Part shown: positions 50,509-58,447 of the stretch, piece after piece | Numbering within the stretch: position 1 is the stretch's first letter | Layout of the letters: each line of letters begins with the position of its first letter | Origin: Streptomyces melanogenes | Lineage (GTDB): Bacteria > Actinomycetota > Actinomycetes > Streptomycetales > Streptomycetaceae | Direction: 5' to 3' | NCBI RefSeq assembly: GCF_014649795.1 | Contig: NZ_BMTS01000003.1 | Location: 372,001-436,000, forward strand | DNA: 64,000 bases | Notes under the pieces: generated by a model | What the model was told of the DNA's origin: nothing | Database searches by the model: none | What the model saw: only the letters and a program-made list of their open reading frames with translations | Program-made: the position numbers and the translations under genes

Positions 50509-51287
50509 TAGGGCAGCACGTCCTCGTGAGCGGCGCGCACTTCGCCTTCACCGACCGGTGGGGCGGAGTGAGCGCCGCTCCGTACGAGGAGCTCAACCTC
50601 GGCGGCGCGGTCGGCGACGACCCCGCCGCGGTCCGGACCAACCGCGGCCTCGCCGCCAAGGCGCTGGGGCTCGACCCGGAGCTCGTGGTCTGGATGAACC
50701 AGGTGCACGGGCCGGACGTGGCCGTGGTGGACGGGCCGTGGGGCCCGGACACCGAGGTCCCGGCGGTGGACGCGGTGGTGACGGCCCGTCGCGGGCTCGC
50801 CCTCGCGGTCCTGACCGCCGACTGCACGCCCGTCCTCCTCGCCGACCCGGTCGCCGGGGTGGTGGCCGCCGCGCACGCGGGGCGGCCCGGGATGGTCGCG
50901 GGCGTGGTGCCCGCGGCGGTCGCGGCGATGGTCTCGCTCGGCGCCGAGCCGTCCCGGATCACCGCGCGGACCGGGCCCGCCGTCTGCGGTAAGTGCTACG
51001 AGGTCCCGGCGGCGATGCGGGACGAGGTCGCCGCGGCCGAACCGGCCGCCCGGTCTCGAACGAGCTGGGGGACCCCGGCCGTCGACGTCACCGCGGGCGT
51101 GCACGCGCAGCTGGCGGCGCTCGGGATCACGGACCGGCAGGCGTCGGGGGTGTGCACGCTCGAATCGCACGACCACTTCTCGTACCGCCGCGACCGCACC
51201 ACCGGGCGGCTCGCCGGATACGTCTGGCTCGACGCCGAGGGGCCCGGTGCGACCGGGGGAGAGGGAAGCGGGCATGACGGACCGTAA
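50505..51287 (+). CDS. pgeF: Peptidoglycan editing factor (YfiH/laccase-domain family)
   Basis: This 260-aa protein of the YfiH (multicopper polyphenol oxidoreductase-like) family has [20 protein letters not shown] followed by AGRPGMVAG, then [14 protein letters not shown] and [17 protein letters not shown], the His/Cys metal-site motifs. E. coli PgeF removes mis-incorporated L-Ser-containing precursors; whether this holds in Streptomyces is an inference. Its GTG overlaps the ftsZ stop (GTGA), coupling it to ftsZ. Confidence 0.9.
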   Translation: MIGQHVLVSGAHFAFTDRWGGVSAAPYEELNLGGAVGDDPAAVRTNRGLAAKALGLDPELVVWMNQVHGPDVAVVDGPWGPDTEVPAVDAVVTARRGLALAVLTADCTPVLLADPVAGVVAAAHAGRPGMVAGVVPAAVAAMVSLGAEPSRITARTGPAVCGKCYEVPAAMRDEVAAAEPAARSRTSWGTPAVDVTAGVHAQLAALGITDRQASGVCTLESHDHFSYRRDRTTGRLAGYVWLDAEGPGATGGEGSGHDGP

Positions 51288-51996
51288 GGCGGAACTCGCC
51301 GCGAACCTGGCACAGGTGGAGGAACGTATCTCCGCGGCCTGTGCGGCCGCCGGGCGCAAGCGCGACGACGTGACGCTCATCGTGGTCACCAAGACCTACC
51401 CCGCGAGCGACGTGCGACTCCTGTACGAGCTGGGGGTGCGTCAGGTCGCCGAGAACCGGGACCAGGACGCCGGCCCCAAGGCGGCGGCCTGCGCCGACCT
51501 CGCGGACCTGCGCTGGCACTTCGTGGGTCAGCTCCAGACGAACAAGGTCCGTTCCGTGGTGACTTACGCGGATCTGGTGCAGTCCGTCGACCGGGACCGG
51601 CTGGTCACCGCGCTCTCCGCGGCCGCCGTGAAGGCGGAGCGGGAAGTGGGGTGCCTCATCCAGGTCGCGCTCGACGCCGAGTCGGGTGCGCGGGGCGAGC
51701 GGGGCGGCGTCGCCCCTGACGGAATCGAGCAGTTGGCCGGACTTGTGGCGGACGCGCCCGGTCTGCGGCTGGACGGTCTGATGACCGTGGCGCCGCTGGC
51801 GGGCGAGTACGCGGGCCGCGAACGGGCCGCATTCGAGCGGCTGATGGATTTGTCGACTGACCTGCGCCGCGCTCATCCGGCTGCGAACATGGTGTCAGCA
51901 GGGATGAGTGCGGACCTCGAAGAGGCTGTTGCGGCCGGAGCGACACATGTACGCGTCGGTACGGCGGTACTCGGAGTCCGACCCCGGCTCGGGTAA
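51274..51996 (+). CDS. YggS/PLPBP-family pyridoxal phosphate-binding protein
   Basis: This 240-aa TIM-barrel protein binds PLP through K40 in TLIVVTKTYPASD. Other signatures are RQVAENRDQDAGPK, WHFVGQLQTNKVRSVV, LIQVALDAESG, LRLDGLMTVAP and LSTDLRRAHPAANMVSAGMS with VRVGTAVLG. It is thought to keep PLP and amino-acid pools in balance. The ATG at 51274 follows a GGGGGAGAGGGAAGC site and lies inside the last 14 nt of pgeF. Confidence 0.93.
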   Translation: MTDRKAELAANLAQVEERISAACAAAGRKRDDVTLIVVTKTYPASDVRLLYELGVRQVAENRDQDAGPKAAACADLADLRWHFVGQLQTNKVRSVVTYADLVQSVDRDRLVTALSAAAVKAEREVGCLIQVALDAESGARGERGGVAPDGIEQLAGLVADAPGLRLDGLMTVAPLAGEYAGRERAAFERLMDLSTDLRRAHPAANMVSAGMSADLEEAVAAGATHVRVGTAVLGVRPRLG

Positions 51997-52138
51997 CGTC
52001 GCGAAGCAAGTCGGACCACAGCAGAAAATATGGTCATTCCCACTCTTCGGTGGGCAGACCTAGTGGATCGTGGGCACTTGGTGACACAGCGACATTTGGC
52101 GACAAGGGCGATCCACCACAGAGCGGAGGAATCGGAGC

Positions 52139-52756
52139 ATGGCCGGCGCGATGCGCAAGATGGCGGTCTACCTCGGTCTCGTGGAGGACGATGGGTACGA
52201 CGGCCCGGGGTTCGACCCCGATGACGAGTTCGAACCCGAGCCGGAGCCCGAGCGGGACCGCCGCCGGCACCAGCCTCCGCATCAGGTCGAACGGGACGAA
52301 CCGGTACGAGCCGTACAGCCGCCGGCTCCCCGTGAACCGGTCGCGCACGCAGCCGTGATGCCCGCGGAATCGGGGCGTCCGGCGCGAATCGCCCCCGTGG
52401 CATCCATCACACCTGAACGTCCGAGCCTGGAGAAGAACGCACCGGTGATCATGCCCAAGGTCGTGTCCGAGCGGGAGCCCTACCGCATCACCACGCTGCA
52501 CCCGCGGACCTACAACGAGGCCCGTACCATCGGGGAACACTTCCGCGAGGGCACGCCGGTGATCATGAACCTCACCGAGATGGACGACACCGATGCGAAG
52601 CGACTTGTCGACTTTGCCGCCGGTCTTGTGTTTGGTTTGCACGGCAGTATTGAACGGGTGACGCAGAAGGTGTTCCTGTTGTCGCCTGCTAACGTCGATG
52701 TCACGGCGGAGGACAAGGCCCGTATCGCAGAGGGCGGTTTCTTCAACCAGAGCTGA
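52139..52756 (+). CDS. sepF: Cell division protein SepF
   Basis: SepF (205 aa) anchors FtsZ to the membrane and organises the ring. It begins with the amphipathic [18 protein letters not shown] membrane-targeting helix. An acidic/Pro-rich linker follows, then the globular domain with [39 protein letters not shown] and [31 protein letters not shown] precedes the ATG. It sits between the ftsZ group and ylmG, the common actinobacterial order. Confidence 0.95.
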   Translation: MAGAMRKMAVYLGLVEDDGYDGPGFDPDDEFEPEPEPERDRRRHQPPHQVERDEPVRAVQPPAPREPVAHAAVMPAESGRPARIAPVASITPERPSLEKNAPVIMPKVVSEREPYRITTLHPRTYNEARTIGEHFREGTPVIMNLTEMDDTDAKRLVDFAAGLVFGLHGSIERVTQKVFLLSPANVDVTAEDKARIAEGGFFNQS

Positions 52757-52826
52757 GACACGACACCGGGAACGATCCGGCCAAGGGGCCGGGGGCACAG
52801 AGAGCAAGGGGAGAGGGAAGCGCGAG

Positions 52827-53117
52827 ATGGGCGTCGCACTGGATGTGGTCTACATCGCGCTGATGTGCTTCCTCATCGTGCTGATCTTCCGGCTCGTCAT
52901 GGACTACGTCTTGCAGTTCGCACGTTCATGGGAACCCGGCAAGGCGATGGTGGTCATTCTTGAGGCCACCTACACTGTCACCGATCCACCGCTCAAGCTT
53001 CTGCGGCGGTTCATTCCGCCGCTGCGTCTCGGGGGCGTGGCACTCGACCTGTCCTTCTTCGTTCTGATGATCATCGTGTACATCCTGATCTCCATCGTCA
53101 CCAGCGTGGGGAGATAG
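52827..53117 (+). CDS. YggT/YlmG-family membrane protein
   Basis: This 96-aa protein has two membrane helices (about 5-27 and 70-92) separated by a loop with ATYTVTDPPLKLLRRFIPPL and RLGGVALDLS, the YggT signature. In Gram-positive bacteria and plastids the family is linked to division or membrane organisation, and the gene is typically between sepF and divIVA as here. ATG at 52827 follows GAGAGGGAAGC. Confidence 0.92.
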   Translation: MGVALDVVYIALMCFLIVLIFRLVMDYVLQFARSWEPGKAMVVILEATYTVTDPPLKLLRRFIPPLRLGGVALDLSFFVLMIIVYILISIVTSVGR

Positions 53118-53172
53118 ATGTGAGCGACACGGTCCTGCCGACTGCCGACGACTACGTAGAGGTGAAGAAGAG

Positions 53173-54390
53173 ATGCCGCTGACCCCTGAGGACGTGCGGA
53201 ACAAGCAGTTCACGACCGTCCGGCTCCGAGAAGGCTACGACGAGGACGAGGTCGATGCCTTCCTGGACGAGGTCGAAGCCGAACTGACCCGCCTGCTTCG
53301 CGAGAACGAGGACCTGCGCGCCAAGCTGGCCGCCGCGACGCGTGCCGCCGCGCAGAACCAGCAGCAGCAGGGTATGCGCAAGCCGGAGCCGCAGGACCAG
53401 CGCGGTCCGGGCGCCCCCGTGCCCGCCGCCATATCCGGACCTCCGCAGGTGCAGCAGCAGCCGCAGATGGGCCCGCCGCAGCTGCCGAGCGGCGCCCCGC
53501 AGCTGCCCGCCGGCCCCGGTGGCCACGGCCCGCAGGGCCAGCACGGCCAGGGTCCGATGGGCCAGAACCAGATGGGTCAGAACCAGCTCGGCCAGGGCCC
53601 CATGGGTCAGGGTCCGATGGGCCAGAACCAGCTCGGCCAGGGACCGATGGGTCAGGGCCCCATGGGCCAGGGTCCGATGGGCCAGAACCAGATGGGTCAG
53701 AACCAGCTCGGCCAGGGCCCCATGGGCCAGCCGATGGGCGGCCCCATGGGCGGCCACGGCCCGCAGATGTCCCAGCCCGGCCAGGGCCCCGGCGGCGACA
53801 GCGCCGCGCGCGTCCTGTCGCTGGCCCAGCAGACCGCCGACCAGGCGATCGCCGAGGCCCGCTCCGAGGCCAACAAGATCGTCGGCGAGGCCCGGTCGCG
53901 CGCCGAGGGCCTGGAGCGGGACGCCCGCGCCAAGGCCGACGCGCTGGAGCGGGACGCGCAGGAGAAGCACCGCGTCGCGATGGGCTCGCTCGAGTCGGCC
54001 CGCGCCACCCTTGAGCGCAAGGTCGAGGACCTGCGCGGCTTCGAGCGCGAGTACCGTACGCGGCTGAAGTCCTACCTGGAGTCGCAGCTGCGTCAGCTGG
54101 AGACCCAGGCGGACGACTCGCTGGCTCCGCCGCGCACCCCGGCGACCGCGTCGCTGCCGCCGGCTCCGCAGATGAGCGGGTCGATGGCGTCGGCCGGTGC
54201 CGGTTCGATGGGCGGGCACACCATGGGCGGGCAGCCGTCGATGGGTGGCGGTCCCTCCTACGGCGGGCAGCAGCAGATGTCGCCCGCGATGACGCAGCCG
54301 ATGGCGCCGGTGCGGCCGCAGGGGCCGTCGCCGATGCAGCAGGCTCCCTCTCCGATGCGGGGCTTCCTGATCGACGAGGACGACAACTGA
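53173..54390 (+). CDS. divIVA: Polar growth protein DivIVA
   Basis: DivIVA (405 aa) forms the apical polarisome that directs tip growth and branching. The N-terminal membrane-binding domain is MPLTPEDVRNKQFTTVRLRE followed by a short coiled coil (VDAFLDEVEAELTRLLRENE). Residues about 50-210 are a Gln/Gly/Met/Pro-rich spacer with many MGQNQLGQGP-type repeats (123-200), much longer than in Bacillus. The second coiled coil (about 213-310) and a low-complexity tail follow. GAGGTGAAG precedes the ATG. A strong terminator lies 44 nt after the stop. Confidence 0.95.
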   Translation: MPLTPEDVRNKQFTTVRLREGYDEDEVDAFLDEVEAELTRLLRENEDLRAKLAAATRAAAQNQQQQGMRKPEPQDQRGPGAPVPAAISGPPQVQQQPQMGPPQLPSGAPQLPAGPGGHGPQGQHGQGPMGQNQMGQNQLGQGPMGQGPMGQNQLGQGPMGQGPMGQGPMGQNQMGQNQLGQGPMGQPMGGPMGGHGPQMSQPGQGPGGDSAARVLSLAQQTADQAIAEARSEANKIVGEARSRAEGLERDARAKADALERDAQEKHRVAMGSLESARATLERKVEDLRGFEREYRTRLKSYLESQLRQLETQADDSLAPPRTPATASLPPAPQMSGSMASAGAGSMGGHTMGGQPSMGGGPSYGGQQQMSPAMTQPMAPVRPQGPSPMQQAPSPMRGFLIDEDDN

Positions 54391-54433
54391 CGGGCGGTAC
54401 GCGCGCACCCCGCGCACAGCCGTCGGCAGGCTG

Positions 54434-54475
54434 AAGGGCCGGGCCCCCGGATTATCCGGGGGCCCGGCCCTTTTT
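54434..54475 (+). terminator. Terminator of the dcw cluster
   Basis: A 17-bp perfect stem, AAGGGCCGGGCCCCCGG paired across an ATTAT loop, is followed by TTTTT. This is the clearest intrinsic terminator in the window. Confidence 0.93.
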
Positions 54476-54480
54476 CGGCC

Positions 54481-54600
54481 CCCACCCCACCCCTTCCCTA
54501 AACCCTCCGGGGGTGGGTGGGGGTAAGGGTGGTCTCCCGGGGGCTACGCCCCCGGACCCCCTTTGCGGGGCCTGCGGCCCCTGCACCCCGCTAGGTAGTT
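54481..54600 (+). repeat. C-rich dispersed repeat, copy 1
   Basis: This begins CCCACCCCACCCCTTCCC and includes GGGGGTGGGTGGGGG, the hairpin CCGGGGGCTACGCCCCCGG and GGGGCCTGCGGCCCC. The same order recurs at 62810-62940, and short inverted pieces at 3318-3347 and 54660-54690. Confidence 0.75.
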
Positions 54601-54647
54601 AGGGGCGCGGGGAACTGCGCGAGCAACCCACCACGGTCCGCAGACGA
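54601..54647 (+). repeat. Dispersed intergenic repeat, copy B
   Basis: AGGGGCGCGGGGAACTGCGC followed by GAGCAACCCACCACGGTCCG and CAGACGA. It shares core and tail with copies at 3245 and 61115. Confidence 0.75.
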
Positions 54648-54704
54648 AGTGCCCGGCCGCCCGCCAGAGGGCTTTCGGGAAGGGGCGGGGTGGGGGCTAA
54701 ACAC

Positions 54705-54740
54705 AGCGGCCCGCCCCCGGAGCACCGGGGACGGGCCGCT
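54705..54740 (-). terminator. Terminator of ileS
   Basis: AGCGGCCCGTCCCCGG pairs with CCGGGGGCGGGCCGCT around a 4-nt loop on the minus strand, 15 nt after the ileS stop. One T-G pair interrupts an otherwise perfect stem. Confidence 0.75.
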
Positions 54741-54754
54741 CGCGGCGTCGCGCG

Positions 54755-57700
54755 CTACGCCTTGCGCAGGCGGAACGTCAGGGACAGGGACTCGTCCGTG
54801 AACGGGTCGCCGTACGTGTCGTCAGCCGAACCCGCCGCGTAGTCCGTCGCCAGGACCTCCTCCGCGATCAGCTCCGCGTGAGCGGACAGCGCCGAGACGA
54901 CAGACGCGTCGGACGACTCCCACCGCACCGCGATCCGATCCGCCACATCGAGCCCGCTGTTCTTGCGCGCCTCCTGGATCAGCCGGATCGCATCCCGGGC
55001 CAGGCCCGCGAGCCGCAGCTCCGGCGTGATCTCCAGGTCGAGCGCGACCGTCGCACCGGAGTCGGACGCCACCGACCACCCCTCACGAGGCGTCTCGGTG
55101 ATGATCACCTCGTCGGGGGCGAGCACGACCTCCTCGCCGCCCACCGAGACCGTCGCCGAGCCCGTGTCGCGCAGGGACGCCGACAGCGCCGCCGCGTCCG
55201 CCGCCGCGACCGCCTTGGCCACGTCCTGGACGCCCTTGCCGAACCGCTTGCCCAGCGCCCGGAAGTTCGCCTTGGCCGTGGTGTCGACCAGGGACCCGCC
55301 GACCTCGGACAGGGAGGCGAGCGAGGAGACGTTCAGCTCCTCCGTGATCTGCGCGTGCAGCTCCGGCGAGAGCGACTCGAAGCCCGCCACGGCCACCAGC
55401 GCGCGCGACAGCGGCTGGCGCGTCTTGACGCCCGACTCCGCGCGCGTGGCGCGGCCCAGCTCGACCAGCCGCCGCACCAGCAGCATCTGCTGCGACAGCG
55501 TCGGGTCGATCGCCGACGCGTCCGCCTTCGGCCAGGACGAGAGGTGCACGGACTCCGGGGCGTCCGGGGTCACCGGCACCACCATGTCCTGCCACACCCG
55601 CTCGGTGATGAACGGGGTCAGCGGGGCGAGCAGGCGCGTGACCGTCTCCACCACGTCGTGCAGCGTGCGCAGCGCCGCCTTGTCGCCCTGCCAGAACCGG
55701 CGCCGCGACCGGCGCACGTACCAGTTGGACAGGTCGTCCACGAACGCCGACAGGAGCTTGCCCGCGCGCTGCGTGTCGTACGCCTCCAGGGCCTGCGTGA
55801 CCTGGTCGACCAGCGTGTTCAGCTCGCTCAGCAGCCAGCGGTCCAGGACCGTGCGGTCCGCCGGGGCCGGGTCGGCCGCGCTGGGCGCCCAGTCGGACGT
55901 GCGCGCGTACAGGGCCTGGAAGGCCACCGTGTTCCAGTACGTGAGGAGCGTCTTGCGGACGACCTCCTGGATGGTGCCGTGGCCCACCCGGCGCGCGGCC
56001 CACGGGGAGCCGCCGGCCGCCATGAACCAGCGCACCGCGTCCGCGCCGTGCTGGTCCATGAGCGGGATCGGCTGCAGGATGTTGCCCAGGTGCTTGGACA
56101 TCTTGCGGCCGTCCTCGGCGAGGATGTGGCCCAGGCACACCACGTTCTCGTACGACGACTTGTCGAAGACCAGGGTGCCGACCGCCATCAGCGTGTAGAA
56201 CCAGCCGCGGGTCTGGTCGATGGCCTCGGAGATGAACTGCGCCGGGTAGCGGCTCTCGAACAGTTCCTTGTTCTTGTACGGGTAGCCCCACTGCGCGAAC
56301 GGCATCGAGCCCGAGTCGTACCAGGCGTCGATCACCTCGGGGACGCGGACCGCCGTGTGCGAGCAGCCCTCGGCCGTGCAGGTGAAGGTGACGTCGTCGA
56401 TGTACGGGCGGTGCGGGTCGAGGTCGCTCTGGTCCGTGCCGGACAGCTCGCTCAGCTCGGCGCGCGAGCCGACGCAGGTCAGGTGGTCGTCCTCGCAGCG
56501 CCAGATCGGCAGCGGGGTGCCCCAGTAGCGGTTGCGGGAGAGCGCCCAGTCGATGTTGTTGTTCAGCCAGTCGCCGAAGCGGCCCTGCTTGACGGAGTCC
56601 GGGAACCAGTTGGTCTTCTCGTTCTCCCGCAGCATCGCGTCCTTGACGGCGGTGGTGCGGATGTACCAGGACGGCTGCGCGTAGTAGAGCAGCGCGGTGT
56701 GGCAGCGCCAGCAGTGCGGGTAGCTGTGCTCGTACGGCACGTGGCGGAACAGCAGACCGCGGTCGGCCAGGTCCTGCGTCAGCTTCTCGTCGGCCTTCTT
56801 GAAGAAGACGCCGCCGACCAGCGGCACGTCCTCCTCGAAGGTGCCGTCGGGGCGGACCGGGTTCACCACCGGCAGGCCGTACGCCTTGCAGACCAGGAGG
56901 TCGTCGGCGCCGAAGGCGGGGGACTGGTGGACCAGACCCGTACCGTCCTCGGTCGTCACGTAGTCGGCGTTCACCACGTAGTGCGCGGGCTCGGGGAACT
57001 CGACGAGATCGAAGGGGCGCTGATAGGTCCAGCGCTCCATCTCGGCGCCCGTGAAGGTCTGTCCGGTGGCCTCCCAGCCCTCGCCGAGCGCCTTCTCGAG
57101 CAGCGGCTGGGCGACGACCAGCTTCTCCTCGCCGTTGCTGGCGACGACGTACGTGACCTCGGGGTGGGCGGCCACGGCGGTGTTGGAGACCAGCGTCCAC
57201 GGCGTGGTCGTCCACACCAGGAGCGCGGCCTCGCCCGCGAGGGGGCCGGAGGTGAGCGGGAAGCGGACGAAGACCGAGGGGTCGACGACCGTCTCGTACC
57301 CCTGCGCCAGCTCGTGGTCGGACAGGCCGGTGCCGCACCGCGGGCACCAGGGGGCGACGCGGTGGTCCTGGGTGAGCAGGCCCTTGTTGAAGATCTCCTT
57401 CAGGGACCACCAGACGGACTCCACGTACTCGGGGTCCATCGTCCGGTAGGCGTCGTCCAGGTCGACCCAGTAGCCCATCCGGGTCGTGAGCTCGGCGAAG
57501 GCGTCGGTGTGGCGGGTCACGGACTCGCGGCACTTGGCGTTGAACTCGGCGATGCCGTACGCCTCGATGTCCTTCTTGCCGTTGAAGCCGAGCTCCTTCT
57601 CGACGGCGAGCTCGACCGGCAGGCCGTGGCAGTCCCAGCCGGCCTTGCGGGCCACGTGGTAGCCCTGCATGGTCCGGAAGCGCGGGAAGACGTCCTTGAA

Positions 57701-57895
57701 GACGCGGGCCTCGATGTGGTGGGCACCGGGCATGCCGTTGGCGGTCGGGGGGCCCTCGTAGAAGACCCACTCGGGGCGGCCCTCGGACTGTTCGAGGCTC
57801 TTGGCGAAGACCTTCGCCTCGCGCCAGAAGTCGAGCACGGCGTGCTCCAGCGCGGGCAGGTCGACCTGGGCGGGCACCTGGCGGTACTGCGACAT
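54755..57895 (-). CDS. ileS: Isoleucyl-tRNA synthetase, type 2-like with GxHH signature
   Basis: IleRS (1046 aa) charges tRNA-Ile. The class I core has GPPTANGMPGAHHIEARVFK, in which the usual HxGH signature is replaced by G57-A58-H59-H60. The second signature is KMSKH near residue 597. A CP1 editing domain lies between (around LVWTTTPWTLVSNTAVA), with a zinc-binding PWCPRCGTG and an anticodon-binding C-terminal region. The length and these features fit type 2 (eukaryote-like) IleRS. An altered GxHH form has been tied to very strong mupirocin resistance; resistance here is an inference. ATG at 57895 follows GGAGGATGA. A T-box leader precedes it. Confidence 0.95.
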   Translation of the reverse strand: MSQYRQVPAQVDLPALEHAVLDFWREAKVFAKSLEQSEGRPEWVFYEGPPTANGMPGAHHIEARVFKDVFPRFRTMQGYHVARKAGWDCHGLPVELAVEKELGFNGKKDIEAYGIAEFNAKCRESVTRHTDAFAELTTRMGYWVDLDDAYRTMDPEYVESVWWSLKEIFNKGLLTQDHRVAPWCPRCGTGLSDHELAQGYETVVDPSVFVRFPLTSGPLAGEAALLVWTTTPWTLVSNTAVAAHPEVTYVVASNGEEKLVVAQPLLEKALGEGWEATGQTFTGAEMERWTYQRPFDLVEFPEPAHYVVNADYVTTEDGTGLVHQSPAFGADDLLVCKAYGLPVVNPVRPDGTFEEDVPLVGGVFFKKADEKLTQDLADRGLLFRHVPYEHSYPHCWRCHTALLYYAQPSWYIRTTAVKDAMLRENEKTNWFPDSVKQGRFGDWLNNNIDWALSRNRYWGTPLPIWRCEDDHLTCVGSRAELSELSGTDQSDLDPHRPYIDDVTFTCTAEGCSHTAVRVPEVIDAWYDSGSMPFAQWGYPYKNKELFESRYPAQFISEAIDQTRGWFYTLMAVGTLVFDKSSYENVVCLGHILAEDGRKMSKHLGNILQPIPLMDQHGADAVRWFMAAGGSPWAARRVGHGTIQEVVRKTLLTYWNTVAFQALYARTSDWAPSAADPAPADRTVLDRWLLSELNTLVDQVTQALEAYDTQRAGKLLSAFVDDLSNWYVRRSRRRFWQGDKAALRTLHDVVETVTRLLAPLTPFITERVWQDMVVPVTPDAPESVHLSSWPKADASAIDPTLSQQMLLVRRLVELGRATRAESGVKTRQPLSRALVAVAGFESLSPELHAQITEELNVSSLASLSEVGGSLVDTTAKANFRALGKRFGKGVQDVAKAVAAADAAALSASLRDTGSATVSVGGEEVVLAPDEVIITETPREGWSVASDSGATVALDLEITPELRLAGLARDAIRLIQEARKNSGLDVADRIAVRWESSDASVVSALSAHAELIAEEVLATDYAAGSADDTYGDPFTDESLSLTFRLRKA

Positions 57896-58447
57896 CCGTT
57901 CATCCTCCGGCGGATCGTCGTACGTTTCCGTCGGAGGGACGAGAGCCTCTCGTGAAGCGCTCCCGCGGTACCACCCTCCTTGGCGCCGCGCTCGCGCGCG
58001 CCGCCCCCTCATTGGGGTGCGAAGCCGGTTCTACTGGCCCGGTGGGCTTTCTTCCGGCGGCTCAGGGGTGATCTTCGTGTCGCGCTCGCCTCCGGGCTCC
58101 CACCGTCCCCGGATCGCTCTTGGCTGCGTACGGCGCTACTCGTCCCGTCGACGCCTCTCGCTGGGCCCAGTGTACGGGGCCGTACGGACAACGGCCGACC
58201 GGTTTTGGCGAGCCCCGGCCGGGCCGCGCACATGACCCGAATGGCCATACGGGGTCCCGCGGGCTCCGGCTCCGCCCGTGTGGCGGATTACGGGCCCAAG
58301 AGCTGGGCACAACGGATGCAGGTTCGTCTCCGGGCACGTCGGGCGGGGCCGGACCGGCGGCGTGCCCCGTTGCCGCGGGCCTGGGGTCGATTTATCGTCC
58401 CAGCACGATTCGCGAGCAAGATCACAATATGTGAAGGGGCCGCGGCC
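57896..58447. other. Divergent gap containing the ileS leader
   Basis: Of these 552 nt, roughly the first 245 hold the ileS T-box leader. The remainder should contain the ileS promoter and that of the H1-DksA fusion gene. I could not place either with confidence, and the in-frame extension of the fusion gene is not coding-like. Confidence 0.55.
57915..58140 (-). promoter_or_regulatory. T-box riboswitch (tRNA-Ile sensing) of ileS
   Basis: On the minus strand the leader contains the conserved T-box TGGTACCGCG (57964-57973) within GGAGGGTGGTACCGCGGGAG. Upstream it has AGTAGAACCGG, and a specifier region GAAGATCACC whose ATC (58070-58072) is an isoleucine codon. After the T-box, CGTCCCTCC can pair with GGAGGG and so control access to the ileS ribosome site GGAGGATG. 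No U-tract terminator is visible. That fits the translational, short stem I T-boxes known before actinobacterial ileS genes. Outer limits are approximate. Confidence 0.93.

Larger units (their letters stand above)
54391..54754. other. Convergent gap with two terminators and dispersed repeats
   Basis: The 364 nt between divIVA and ileS contain the dcw terminator, a C-rich dispersed repeat, copy B of the GCGCGGGGAACTGCGCG repeat and the ileS terminator, all listed separately. No coding frame is present. Confidence 0.7.

Noticed and set aside
53540..53760. Repeats in divIVA as a mobile or CRISPR-like array
   Set aside because: They are in frame, short and explained by the protein's Gly-Gln-Met-rich spacer.
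54391..54754. Small reading frames in the repeat-filled gap
   Set aside because: They are short, repeat-derived, lack ribosome sites and overlap two terminators.
57980..58447. Extension of the H1-DksA fusion over the ileS T-box region
   Set aside because: It would translate the antisense strand of the T-box leader. The ATG at 58448 has GAAGGGG upstream.
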